From contig CANDKY010000024.1 of the NCBI GenBank assembly GCA_947385425.1, positions 1 through 42,722 on the forward strand: a DNA stretch of 42,722 nucleotides, in the 5' to 3' direction. Both the position numbers and the translations under genes were made by a program. Each line of letters starts with the position of its first letter. Positions within the stretch are counted from its first letter, which is position 1. The notes under the pieces are model-generated. The model worked only from the letters and a program-made list of their open reading frames with translations, was not told the origin of the DNA and made no database searches. The DNA is from an uncultured Lachnospiraceae bacterium (GTDB lineage Bacteria; Bacillota; Clostridia; Lachnospirales; Lachnospiraceae). Below are positions 8,317 to 15,683 of the stretch, piece by piece.

Positions 8317-9231
8317 TTATCCCATAATTTCCTTTACGGATGCTGCCAGCCCGGCCACTCCCTGTATCTCGGAAGGGATAATAATCTTTGTCGCCTTACC
8401 GTCCGCTGCCTTCTCAAAAGCTTCCAGGCTCTTAATCGTAAGTACGGACTGATCGGCCCCCGCTTCACGGATCATACGGATACCATCCGCCTTCGCCTGC
8501 TGCACCTTTAGAATCGCTTCCGCCTCACCTTCCGCCTCACGGATCATCTTCTCCTTCTGGGCTTCCGCACGCAGAATCGCCGACTGCTTCTCTGCCTCGG
8601 CTTCCAGAATCGCGGATTCCTTCTTACCTTCCGCTACAAGAACCGTAGACTTCTTCTCGCCTTCCGCACGCAGGATCGCTTCACGCCTTTCGCGCTCCGC
8701 TTTCATCTGTTTTTCCATGGCATCCTGGATCGCCGCCGGCGGGATGATATTCTTCAGTTCCACGCGGTTTACCTTAATTCCCCATGGATCCGTTGCAATA
8801 TCCAGCGAAGCCCTCATCTTCGTATTGATAACCTCCCTGGAGGTAAGCGTCTGATCCAGTTCCATTTCACCGATAATATTCCTCAGCGTAGTCGCTGTCA
8901 GATTTTCAATTGCCATAATCGGGTTTTCCACACCGTACGCATACAGCTTCGGATCCGTAATCTGGAAAAATACCACCGTATCAATACGCATCGTTACATT
9001 ATCCTTCGTGATAACAGGCTGCGGTGCAAAATCCACCACCTGCTCCTTCAGATTTACCCGCTTTGCCACCTTATCCAAAAAAGGCGTCTTGACATGAAGC
9101 CCCACCGACCATGTTCCCTGATATGCACCGAGGCGTTCCACAACGTAGGCATATGCCTGCGGTACAATCTTGATACATGACGCCAGGACCATTACAAAAA
9201 TAACCAATATCGCTACTAATACCCATCCCAT
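8317..9231 (-). CDS. SPFH/stomatin-like membrane protein (QmcA/FloT-like)
   Basis: A 304-residue band-7 protein: one N-terminal membrane segment (WVLVAILVIFVMVLASCI), then the SPFH domain (about residues 25-190, with the conserved TPFLDKVAKRVNLKEQ and PQPVITKDNV stretches), then a charged Glu/Ala/Lys-rich coiled coil with a repeated A-E-x-E-K pattern, and a short hydrophobic tail. Such proteins form large oligomeric cages at the membrane and influence membrane order or protease activity (family knowledge). It starts two bases after the NfeD stop, with GGGAGAG upstream, so the two are a coupled pair, as is usual for NfeD and stomatin partners. Confidence 0.93.
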   Translation of the reverse strand: MGWVLVAILVIFVMVLASCIKIVPQAYAYVVERLGAYQGTWSVGLHVKTPFLDKVAKRVNLKEQVVDFAPQPVITKDNVTMRIDTVVFFQITDPKLYAYGVENPIMAIENLTATTLRNIIGEMELDQTLTSREVINTKMRASLDIATDPWGIKVNRVELKNIIPPAAIQDAMEKQMKAERERREAILRAEGEKKSTVLVAEGKKESAILEAEAEKQSAILRAEAQKEKMIREAEGEAEAILKVQQAKADGIRMIREAGADQSVLTIKSLEAFEKAADGKATKIIIPSEIQGVAGLAASVKEIMG

Positions 9232-9233
9232 AA

Positions 9234-9677
9234 CTACTCTCCCTCTTTTCTTTCCTCCACAATAAGTTTCACACCGTTAATTGCGACAATATCAACCACA
9301 CTGCCCGTCGGAAGCTGCACGCCGTCCTCTGTTGTCCGCGCCGACCATTCCATGCCCCCTACCGTCACCTGCCCCGTACCCTGCAGGTTATTGATCTCGT
9401 TAACCACGATCGCCTGCTTCCCCACCAGGCTTTCCGCGTTCGTCCGGATCCTGTCCTTATTAAAATATTTGACAGCCACCGGCCTGGTAAAATAAAGAAG
9501 CACTAAGGAAACAGCCAGAAACAAAGCGATCTGCACCGGAACCGGCGCTCCGAATCCTGCCGCTATCACGGCTACCAGGGAACCTCCCGCAAACCATATC
9601 GTCGTAAGCCCCATAGTCGCTATCTCAGCCACAATAAACACAACCAAAGCAACCAGCCAGAAAATCGTATCATCCAT
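9234..9677 (-). CDS. NfeD-family membrane protein
   Basis: A 147-residue partner of the adjacent SPFH protein. Two or three hydrophobic segments fill residues 5-70 (WLVALVVFIVAEIATMGLTT and IALFLAVSLVLLYF), followed by a soluble OB-fold domain (about residues 82-145) with the family pattern LVGKQAIVVNEINNLQGTGQ and VGGMEWSARTTEDG. This is the short NfeD form without the serine protease domain. NfeD-stomatin pairs are widespread and their exact role is unsettled. A promoter lies at 9720-9748. The ribosome site GGGGG is 11 bases from the ATG, a little far. Confidence 0.92.
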   Translation of the reverse strand: MDDTIFWLVALVVFIVAEIATMGLTTIWFAGGSLVAVIAAGFGAPVPVQIALFLAVSLVLLYFTRPVAVKYFNKDRIRTNAESLVGKQAIVVNEINNLQGTGQVTVGGMEWSARTTEDGVQLPTGSVVDIVAINGVKLIVEERKEGE

Positions 9678-9719
9678 ATTTATACATACCCCCTTCCGTG
9701 CTTTTCCTGCGTTTACTAT

Positions 9720-9748
9720 ATCTTACTATATTTTATCCCCATATTCAA
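9720..9748 (-). promoter_or_regulatory. Probable sigma-A promoter for NfeD-SPFH
   Basis: TTGAAT (minus strand, 9743-9748) and TAAGAT (9720-9725) are 17 bases apart, 43 bases upstream of the NfeD start. No operator-like dyad is seen. Confidence 0.6.
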
Positions 9749-9838
9749 TATGACATCCCGTATATTTTTCCATACATGCAAAAACCGCTATAGTTCACTC
9801 CCCCTTAGCGGCATATTTCCACTGCATGGGCTGTGCAT

Positions 9839-9875
9839 AAAAAAACCTGCAGCCCTTTCCGCCACAGGTTTTTAT
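9839..9875 (-). terminator. Terminator after the tandem small peptide genes
   Basis: On the minus strand AAAAACCTG and CAGGTTTTTTT flank a 15-base loop and end in a T run. It lies 49 bases after the second small gene and before the NfeD promoter, so the peptide genes form a closed unit. The flanking A and T tracts would let it work in both directions. Confidence 0.75.
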
Positions 9876-9923
9876 ACATATATCCCTTTTCCGTTTATCC
9901 TTCTTTTCCCTGCCATATCCACC

Positions 9924-10070
9924 TCAGAATACCCTCGGAGATACATTCAGCAGCGCAAAAGAATTTCTCTTCAGCATTTCCGCCGGCTCATCTTCATTAC
10001 CCACATGGTTTAAAACAACCAGATTCTTCACGAAATAGTTTTCTAACATATTCTTCACATAATTTTTCAT
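9924..10070 (-). CDS. Small 48-residue peptide, paralog 2 of a tandem pair
   Basis: Not recognised. The frame starts MKNYVKNMLENYFVKNLV and ends LKRNSFALLNVSPRVF; about 33 of 48 residues match the upstream paralog. GAGAGG lies nine bases before the ATG at 10070; an in-frame ATG at 10076 is closer to that site and less likely. The N-terminal half is an amphipathic helix with lysines and bulky hydrophobics, the middle is acidic (GNEDEPAE), and the C-terminus is a conserved SPR-x-F tail. There is no signal peptide or cysteine. It lies 92 bases after the paralog and before a terminator. That two copies keep an open frame and ribosome site while diverging supports a real gene. Confidence 0.72.
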   Translation of the reverse strand: MKNYVKNMLENYFVKNLVVLNHVGNEDEPAEMLKRNSFALLNVSPRVF

Positions 10071-10162
10071 ATCCATATACCTCTCTCTCTTTTTTTACCT
10101 TATCTGCTATCATTTTCATACTTATTCAATTTTTATTTCCGCACTTTTTTACCGCTTTTCCC

Positions 10163-10309
10163 TTAGAAGGCCCTCGGGGACACATTCAGCAGCGTATAGG
10201 AATTTCTTTTAAGCACCTCTGCAGAATTTTCTTCATTCCCGACATGCCCTAAGATAACCAGATTCCTTACAAAATAATTTTCTAACATATTCTTCATATA
10301 ATTTTTCAT
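10163..10309 (-). CDS. Small 48-residue peptide, paralog 1 of a tandem pair
   Basis: Not recognised. The frame starts MKNYMKNMLENYFVRNLV, continues through a GHVGNEENSAEV middle and ends LKRNSYTLLNVSPRAF. GAGGT is about eight bases before the ATG at 10309. Differences from the second copy are mostly conservative (K/R, V/I, D/E), as expected under protein-level selection. It follows the hydrolase gene and its terminator by about 170 bases, with an inverted repeat and possible promoter at 10436-10454. The Y-x-x-L-N-V core loosely recalls the repeated YLDTLNV motif at the N-terminus of the neighbouring hydrolase; that may be chance. Signalling, toxin-like or peptide-product roles are all open. 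Confidence 0.72.
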   Translation of the reverse strand: MKNYMKNMLENYFVRNLVILGHVGNEENSAEVLKRNSYTLLNVSPRAF

Positions 10310-10435
10310 AATCAGCACCTCTTTCTTCCTTTCGGATTATCGTTTATACTCTGGAAACCTTTCTTTTTGATTTCCCTGTGTTCTGTTTACATTATGGATA
10401 ATACTCCATTATCGACACCATAACCAGATACTTTG

Positions 10436-10454
10436 TTGACTTCTTTTAAGTCAA
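10436..10454. promoter_or_regulatory. Inverted repeat with promoter-like hexamer upstream of the small peptide genes
   Basis: TTGACTTCTTTTAAGTCAA is a perfect dyad of two 7-base arms around a 5-base centre, 127 bases upstream of the first peptide gene. On the minus strand the arm TTGACT could be a -35 box, with a weak -10 (ATCTGG or TATCTG) 17-18 bases on. The arrangement suggests a repressor site over a promoter. This is inference. Confidence 0.45.
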
Positions 10455-10481
10455 TATTGATATAAATTTAAATACAATAAT

Positions 10482-10505
10482 AAGCCGGCCACAAGTGGCC
10501 GGCTT
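10482..10505 (-). terminator. Terminator after the cell-wall hydrolase gene
   Basis: AAGCCGGCCAC and GTGGCCGGCTT form a perfect 11-bp stem, followed on the minus strand by an AT-rich, T-containing tract. It lies 42 bases after the hydrolase stop and separates that gene from the small peptide genes. Confidence 0.8.
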
Positions 10506-10546
10506 AAAACCGCAATTATCTCTTTCTTCTCATCCTTTACCGGAAA

Positions 10547-11785
10547 TTACCAGAAAACATGATCCCGGATAACAGTACCCTCATGTGTCCCTGTACGCCT
10601 GAAGTGTGTTGCTCCGCCAATATTCGTTACTCCATTCAATGCTTCCCTGGCCGCTGTAAAACAACTGTCAGGAATACTGTTTCCATATGCCCTTGCCAGC
10701 CTTCCGTTCAGCGCCGGCGTAAACTGCCCCGAAGCATAGATAACACCGGAAATGGAATTCGGATAAGCGCCGCTTCTGACACGGTTCATAACAGTCGCGC
10801 CTACGGCAAGCTGCCCTTCATATCCCTGATTGCCGGCTTCGCAGAAAATCAATGCCGCCAACAGACGCGTATCATCTGCACCCGCTATTACCGCACCCTG
10901 ATTTGCCGTCAGTTTCGCTTTTGCCCTTGCTTCCGCCTCCGCTTTCTCCCTTGCACGGATTACTTCCATTGTCTCACCGGTATCAATATGGAAATCCATA
11001 TTCACGAATTCTGCAGAAACATAACCGATTTCCTCCCCGTAATCTACGCTGATCCACTCATCATTGATCACTTCGACCACGTCCAGTTCATCGTCCTGCG
11101 CAATCAATGCGTATACATCGGATTCCTTGTTCGGCTCCGTACGCACCCGCAGGGCATCCGTTTCTATCGTAACAATAAGGTTCCCGACCTCACCGGCAAG
11201 GCTTTCCGCCTCTTCATCAAATAAAAGATAATCATCCTTCGCCCAGCCGATCAGATTGCCGGATCTGATTTTCGTCCAGCCGTCTTTTCTCTCCAGAATC
11301 CTTCCGCCGCAGTCTTTGTAAAGCAGCCCTACCTTCTCCGAATCCTCACTGGCTTCCGCACGTACATTCAGTGCGTCCTGCACGTCTGCCATAACAAGAT
11401 CCGATACCTTTTTCTCTTTATCCGCAGCAGCCTTCGTTCCGTTTCTTGTTCCGTTTTTCTCTGCCATGCCGCTCCCAAAGGAAGGATCCGGCATAAGTCC
11501 TCTCGCATATTCCTCATCGAATGTCGCTTCTACAACGTCAGATGTAAGAACCGTTGTCACTCCTACATTTAATGTATCGAGATACTCCTTGCTACTTGTG
11601 GTGTTATCATTTTCCGGCAAATCTACATTCCCCATTGCCGTCACTCCCACATTTAACGTATCAAGATACTCCTTGCTGCTCGTTGCATTATCCCTGGCTA
11701 CAGCGGTCATACTCATAGCCATCAACAACACCAACCCTGAAAACAGGGCAGACAGCCTATGAAACAAACTTCTGTTCCTTGACAT
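10547..11785 (-). CDS. Secreted cell-wall hydrolase with two SH3 domains and a SleB-like catalytic domain
   Basis: Predicted to cleave peptidoglycan outside the membrane. The start at 11785 (MSRNRSLF) has GGAGG eight bases upstream and gives 412 residues; the frame runs on to 11839. A signal peptide ends near AVA (residue 30). Next come two copies of an SSKEYLDTLNVGVT motif 28 residues apart, a linker, two bacterial SH3 domains (about 124-190 and 200-264), a short alanine/glutamate-rich helix, and a C-terminal hydrolase_2 domain (302-412). That domain has the catalytic-type glutamate in LIFCEAGNQGYEGQLAVGA, then VMNRVRSGAYP. SleB/CwlJ relatives act in spore germination, but SH3-bearing versions often serve growing cells. 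A strong promoter precedes it. Confidence 0.9.
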   Translation of the reverse strand: MSRNRSLFHRLSALFSGLVLLMAMSMTAVARDNATSSKEYLDTLNVGVTAMGNVDLPENDNTTSSKEYLDTLNVGVTTVLTSDVVEATFDEEYARGLMPDPSFGSGMAEKNGTRNGTKAAADKEKKVSDLVMADVQDALNVRAEASEDSEKVGLLYKDCGGRILERKDGWTKIRSGNLIGWAKDDYLLFDEEAESLAGEVGNLIVTIETDALRVRTEPNKESDVYALIAQDDELDVVEVINDEWISVDYGEEIGYVSAEFVNMDFHIDTGETMEVIRAREKAEAEARAKAKLTANQGAVIAGADDTRLLAALIFCEAGNQGYEGQLAVGATVMNRVRSGAYPNSISGVIYASGQFTPALNGRLARAYGNSIPDSCFTAAREALNGVTNIGGATHFRRTGTHEGTVIRDHVFW

Positions 11786-11877
11786 TTTCTTTACCTCCAA
11801 GTTCATATCCTGCTTTTTTACGGTTTTTCTCACCTGCACCCGCAGATAATACTTATTATATCCCCGTATTCTTCATT

Positions 11878-11904
11878 TGTTACAAAATTATTAATTTTGT
11901 TACA
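11878..11904. promoter_or_regulatory. 27-bp dyad at the transcription start of the hydrolase gene
   Basis: TGTTACAAAATTA and TAATTTTGTTACA form a near-perfect inverted repeat, one mismatched pair per arm, beginning about seven bases after the -10 box. It could be an operator for a dimeric repressor or a 5' hairpin on the mRNA. The position overlapping +1 favours an operator. Confidence 0.5.
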
Positions 11905-11909
11905 CGTTT

Positions 11910-11938
11910 ATAATACCAAATGAAATAGATATTGTCAA
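11910..11938 (-). promoter_or_regulatory. Strong sigma-A promoter of the hydrolase gene
   Basis: Consensus TTGACA (minus strand, 11933-11938) and TATTAT (11910-11915) are exactly 17 bases apart. The predicted start, near 11903, leaves a leader of about 118 bases. Confidence 0.8.
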
Positions 11939-11978
11939 GTTTTTACTTGGATGTTAAGAAATATGATTCAATAAAAGA

Positions 11979-12255
11979 TTACAGTTCACTCCCCGCCCTA
12001 TGCGCGGCCCTGGCACCCATCTGATTTTTTTGCAGCTTATTTGAATGGGGTTTTACTAAACAGAAGAGGCAAGTTATCGGCAGAGTCCGGGTCGGCTGTG
12101 AAGGGCATCCATGCCCGGCACAGCCTAAAATGGCCATCCATGGCCATTTTCCCCTGAGTTTGCGAATCTTCTGTTAAGTAAAACCATCATTCAAAACGAT
12201 GCTAAAAAATCAGATGGGTGCCAGGGCCGCGCATAGAGCGGGGAGTAAACTGTAA
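11979..12255. mobile_element. MITE-like inverted repeat with arms of about 89 bp
   Basis: The outer 55 bases (starting TTACAGTTCACTCCCCGCCC) return in reverse complement at the other end with about three mismatches, and pairing continues with more gaps through ACAGAAGA on both sides. The centre holds two further hairpins: GGCTGTG...CACAGCC enclosing GGGCAT-CC-ATGCCC (12094-12125), and a stem AAAATGGCCAT-CC-ATGGCCATTTT (12127-12150). CAATAAAA flanks both sides (11969-11976 and 12256-12263), offset by two bases on the left, so a target duplication is possible but not clean. No transposase frame is present. It lies between the hydrolase promoter and the end of proC and could also end proC transcripts. 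Confidence 0.7.
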
Positions 12256-12270
12256 CAATAAAACAGAATG

Positions 12271-13065
12271 TTACAACTTCCGGGACTTTTCCACGCAGGC
12301 CTCCAGGGCCTCCATTACTGCCGCCCTCATCCCACCTTTTTCCAGTGCCTTTACCCCTTCAATGGTCGTCCCGCCCGGCGAGCAGACCATATCCTTCAAT
12401 GCCCCGGGATGCATTCCCGTCTCCAATACCATTTTTGCGCTCCCCAATACAGCCTGCGCCGCAAATTCATATGCCTGCCTCCTCGGCATGCCTGCCTGTA
12501 CCGCCCCGTCTGCCATGGCCTCTATAAACAGGAATACAAATGCAGGCGAACTGCCGCCTACCGCCCCTGCCGCGTCCATCAGCCGTTCCGGGATAACAAT
12601 CGCTTTTCCAAAACTTTCCATCAGTTTCAGGCAAAAAGCCTCGTCCTCCTTCGGCACTCCGGAATTGCAGCATATCGCCGTACACCCTTCCCCCACCAGC
12701 GCAGGCGTATTCGGCATACAACGGATAAGCTTTATCTTCCGGCCAAATTCCTTTTCGATCCATTCCATCGTTTTGCCTGCCGCAATACTGATCACAAGCT
12801 TATCTTCGTCTGCCGTCTCTTTTATTTCACTGATAACCTCCCGGAGAAAAACAGGCTTTACCGCAAGCACCAGCACATCGGCCCACTCTGCCGCCTGCCG
12901 GTTGTCCGCCGCAATCCTGATTCCATATTCCTTTTCTATTTTCCTCCTGGTTTCCTCTGTTTTAGCCGAACCAATGATCTCTTCCGCAGACGCTATACCC
13001 TGCTTCAGCATTCCCCCTATCATCGCTTTCGCCATATTCCCAAGCCCTATAAACCCTATCCTCAT
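12271..13065 (-). CDS. proC: Pyrroline-5-carboxylate reductase
   Basis: Last step of proline synthesis: reduces pyrroline-5-carboxylate with NAD(P)H. It starts with the Rossmann fingerprint MRIGFIGLGNMAKAMIGG, continues with the VLAVKP strand, SIAAGKTMEWIEKEF and RCMPNTPALVGEG, and ends with the dimerisation domain containing GGSSPAFVFLFIEAMADGAV and SPGGTTIEGVKALE. The start at 13065 gives 264 residues; an AGGAAA/GGAGG ribosome site lies just upstream, and the longer frame to 13116 would overlap the previous gene. It is the final gene of the dnaE-pfkA-methyltransferase-PNPOx-proC run. Confidence 0.95.
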   Translation of the reverse strand: MRIGFIGLGNMAKAMIGGMLKQGIASAEEIIGSAKTEETRRKIEKEYGIRIAADNRQAAEWADVLVLAVKPVFLREVISEIKETADEDKLVISIAAGKTMEWIEKEFGRKIKLIRCMPNTPALVGEGCTAICCNSGVPKEDEAFCLKLMESFGKAIVIPERLMDAAGAVGGSSPAFVFLFIEAMADGAVQAGMPRRQAYEFAAQAVLGSAKMVLETGMHPGALKDMVCSPGGTTIEGVKALEKGGMRAAVMEALEACVEKSRKL

Positions 13066-13112
13066 TTTCCTGCTTCCTCCCTTTTCCCGCCATTTCTGCC
13101 GCCCCAAGTTAT

Positions 13113-13586
13113 TCATTTTAACTTTAAGCGCCTTTTCCCGGTGATCTGCTCCACCTTAAGGCAGAAAACATTCGTCCGCGGTATAACCGACTGATTAAAC
13201 GGAAAATCCTCCTGATGATAATGCCCCATCAATATACACAGTGCCCTGTGCTTGTCATTTTCCGCAACCATCTCTATCCTGCCATACCCCGACACGCTTT
13301 CATAGTTCATCGTACAATTCCCTGTGGACTCCTCCGTTACCAGTTCGTGGCAGCAATCCATTTCGAAACCGGCCCGGTTGTCTTTCGCCATCAGCTCGTA
13401 CTTCTTCCCCTCCAAAGCCCCATGGAAATACAGTAAGATCTGCCCTTCCTTTACCTCCATGCCGAAATTCAGCGGGATAATATACGGATAATCCCCGTCA
13501 TGAAAAGCCAGCCTGCATACATCACACTTCTTTATTACTTCTATTATATCGCTTACCTCTTTTATTTCCCTGTCCTTACGCCTCAT
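13113..13586 (-). CDS. PNPOx-fold flavin-binding protein, NimA-like
   Basis: A 157-residue split-barrel protein of the pyridoxamine 5'-phosphate oxidase-like family, close in pattern to nitroimidazole-resistance (Nim) proteins. The segments LAFHDGDYPYIIPLNFGM, ILLYFHGALEGKKYELM and VSGYGRIEMV are typical, as is the AMKDN-like loop before F-E-M-D. Such proteins bind FMN or heme; the physiological substrate is usually unknown. AGGAG sits six bases before the ATG at 13586. It starts 86 bases after the methyltransferase gene and precedes proC. Confidence 0.85.
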   Translation of the reverse strand: MRRKDREIKEVSDIIEVIKKCDVCRLAFHDGDYPYIIPLNFGMEVKEGQILLYFHGALEGKKYELMAKDNRAGFEMDCCHELVTEESTGNCTMNYESVSGYGRIEMVAENDKHRALCILMGHYHQEDFPFNQSVIPRTNVFCLKVEQITGKRRLKLK

Positions 13587-13672
13587 CTTATTCTCCTATT
13601 CCAGTTCCGTATTCGAGCATAAAATGCCCAAATACTGTTTCCAGTTCCGTTGCCGCGCATAAAGCGCTGCCG

Positions 13673-14473
13673 TTATCCCCTGCGCCGCTGTCCTGCTGCC
13701 TCGTAAACCAAAAGCGCCGTCGCCACCGCCGCGTTTAACGACTCCAGCTTTCCCGCCATGGGGATATGTATATAGTAATCCGCCATACCCGCCGTTTCCT
13801 CCGTCAGCCCGTTTCCTTCATTTCCTATCAGAAAAGCAGCCGGCTTCCGATAGTCGCATTCATCGTAGCATTTCTTCCCTTTTAAATGAGCCGCGTAAAT
13901 TCCTATCCCCTTCCCACGCAGCCATCCCACTGTCCCGGAGATATCCGGTGTGTACAAAAACGGTACGCGGTAAATGGAGCCCATCGTGGCCCGTATCGCC
14001 TTCGGGTTATAAATATCTGCCGTATTATTACTCATGATAACCCCATTCACTCCGGCTCCCTCCCCGGTTCTCATTATCGTCCCCAGATTGCCCGGATCCT
14101 GCAGGTTCTCCAAAATCAGGAAAAGCGGTGTCCCGGCCCTTTCCGTCATTTCCTCCAAACTATACTGCATCTGCCTGGCCACACACAAAATCCCCTGCGG
14201 GGACTGGGTATCGGACATCTTCGCAAACACTTCCCCGGACACCACCTCATAGCCGCAGCGGCCCAGCTTACCCTGTATTTCCGCCACGCCTGTTTCCCCA
14301 ATCTTTCCAAGGAAATCCTCCGATATATAAACTTCTTCCAAATCCCTTTCCGGCGCCTCGAGGAACATCTTTGTTCCTTCCACAATAAAAACCGACTCCT
14401 TCTTTCGCTGCGCCGGCTTTTTATTTAACTGCACCACCCTCTTTACCCTCTGGTTTGTCACACTGGTTATCAT
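13673..14473 (-). CDS. TrmH/SpoU-family RNA 2'-O-methyltransferase
   Basis: A SAM-dependent rRNA or tRNA ribose methyltransferase. The N-terminal substrate-binding domain (VTNQRVKRVVQLNKKPAQRK, then VFIVEGTKMFLEA) precedes the knotted SPOUT domain with LENLQDPGNLGTIMRTGEGAG, VIMSNNTADIYNPKAIRATM and LIGNEGNGL. The last two are the family motifs that form the SAM-binding trefoil knot. The ATG at 14473 with AGAGG nine bases upstream is preferred over the TTG at 14482, which would leave no spacing. That gives 266 residues. It resembles RlmB or YsgA, and sequence alone does not fix the target nucleotide. Confidence 0.9.
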   Translation of the reverse strand: MITSVTNQRVKRVVQLNKKPAQRKKESVFIVEGTKMFLEAPERDLEEVYISEDFLGKIGETGVAEIQGKLGRCGYEVVSGEVFAKMSDTQSPQGILCVARQMQYSLEEMTERAGTPLFLILENLQDPGNLGTIMRTGEGAGVNGVIMSNNTADIYNPKAIRATMGSIYRVPFLYTPDISGTVGWLRGKGIGIYAAHLKGKKCYDECDYRKPAAFLIGNEGNGLTEETAGMADYYIHIPMAGKLESLNAAVATALLVYEAAGQRRRG

Positions 14474-14504
14474 ATTCTGCAACCTCTGATTCCTTTCCGC
14501 ACGA

Positions 14505-14554
14505 TCAGGAACTGCCCGGAAAAACTTATGCCAGTTATTCCGGACAGTTCCTGA
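14505..14554 (-). terminator. Long hairpin after pfkA, terminator-like without a T run
   Basis: TCAGGAACTG-c-CCGGAA pairs with TTCCGG-a-CAGTTCCTGA. It lies between pfkA and the methyltransferase gene. The missing T tract means it may act as a processing or stability hairpin rather than a terminator. The GGAACTGTCC core recurs in other gaps (3288 and 25968). Confidence 0.5.
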
Positions 14555-14602
14555 CTGTCATCTCATATCTTTCCTGATTGCAAGGCTGTTTTCCATAATT
14601 CC

Positions 14603-15577
14603 CTACATGGATAAAGCTTTACTTATCTCATACTGGTATTCGGAGATACTCTTCTTCATTGCCAGAGCCTCTTCAATATCAAAGTCCTGGAACTCCCCAT
14701 GCTTGTAACCTACCACACGGTTCGTCTTGCCGCTGCAAAGCACATCCGCCGCATATGCGCCCATAATAGACGCATAGAACCGATCCTTACAGGTCGGATT
14801 GCCGCCGCGCTGCATGTACCCAAGGATCGTCGCCCTCGTCTCTATACCGGTTGCCGCCTCTATCCTTCTCGCCATGGATGTAGAATGCCCGATGCCTTCC
14901 GCATTGATAATAATATGATGCGTTTTGCCGCGTTTCCTGTTATTGATGATATTATTGATAATCGTCTGTTCATTAAAATCATATTTTTCCGGAAGGAGAA
15001 TATCCTCCGCGCCGTTGGCGACGCCGCACCAAAGCGCAATGTACCCCGCATTCCTTCCCATTACCTCAATAATACTGCATCTCTCATGGGAGGATGATGT
15101 ATCACGTACCTTATCAATCGCATCCATTGCCGTATTGATCGCCGTGTCAAACCCTATGGTATACTCCGTACAGGTAATATCCAGGTCAATCGTGCCCGGA
15201 ATCCCTACCGTGTTGATCCCTTTTCTCGAAAGCGCCTGCGCCCCGCGGTAAGAACCGTCCCCTCCAATCACGACCAGGCCGTCAATCCCATATTTCCTGC
15301 ATATTTCCGCGCCCTTCTCCTGGCCTTCCTCCGTCTTAAACTCCGTACACCGGGCCGTCCCCAATATCGTACCGCCCCTTTGGATGATGTCCGCAACGCT
15401 CCATCTCTCCAAATCGACAATTTCCTCATTCAAAAGCCCCTGATAGCCTTTCTTAATGCCCTTCACCTTCACGCCGTTGGCTATCGCTTTCCTCACTACC
15501 GCACGGATTGCGGCATTCATTCCCGGTGCATCCCCACCACTTGTCAATACACCTATTGTCCTCATCTCTTTTGCCAT
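14603..15577 (-). CDS. pfkA: ATP-dependent 6-phosphofructokinase
   Basis: Phosphorylates fructose 6-phosphate in glycolysis. The ATP loop TSGGDAPGMN, GGDGSYRGA (glycine after the aspartate, as in ATP- rather than PPi-dependent enzymes), the catalytic segment PGTIDLDI, the MGRNAGYIAL motif and ILGYMQRGG are all present. The usual TIDND motif reads TIDLD, keeping both aspartates but replacing the asparagine. The ATG at 15577 (MAKEMRTIG), with AGAGG seven bases upstream, is chosen over the GTG at 15583, giving 324 residues. It follows dnaE by about 100 bases, the classic Firmicute dnaE-pfkA order. Confidence 0.96.
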   Translation of the reverse strand: MAKEMRTIGVLTSGGDAPGMNAAIRAVVRKAIANGVKVKGIKKGYQGLLNEEIVDLERWSVADIIQRGGTILGTARCTEFKTEEGQEKGAEICRKYGIDGLVVIGGDGSYRGAQALSRKGINTVGIPGTIDLDITCTEYTIGFDTAINTAMDAIDKVRDTSSSHERCSIIEVMGRNAGYIALWCGVANGAEDILLPEKYDFNEQTIINNIINNRKRGKTHHIIINAEGIGHSTSMARRIEAATGIETRATILGYMQRGGNPTCKDRFYASIMGAYAADVLCSGKTNRVVGYKHGEFQDFDIEEALAMKKSISEYQYEISKALSM

Positions 15578-15683
15578 GACCACACCTCTTTATTCCCTAA
15601 TCAAATTCAAATACCCTGCCGAACAGCGGCGCATCAGTATATTTTTATTCTACCTTTTTTGCCTGTGGTTTTCAATATTTTTT

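Noticed and set aside
11969-12263. Clean 8-bp target duplication around the MITE-like element
   Set aside because: CAATAAAA is present on both sides, but two extra bases separate it from the left end, so it is only a possible duplication.
12218-13194. Two 308-codon plus-strand frames opposite proC
   Set aside because: Both are antisense shadows, serine/proline- or arginine-rich, with no ribosome site; proC motifs are complete on the minus strand.
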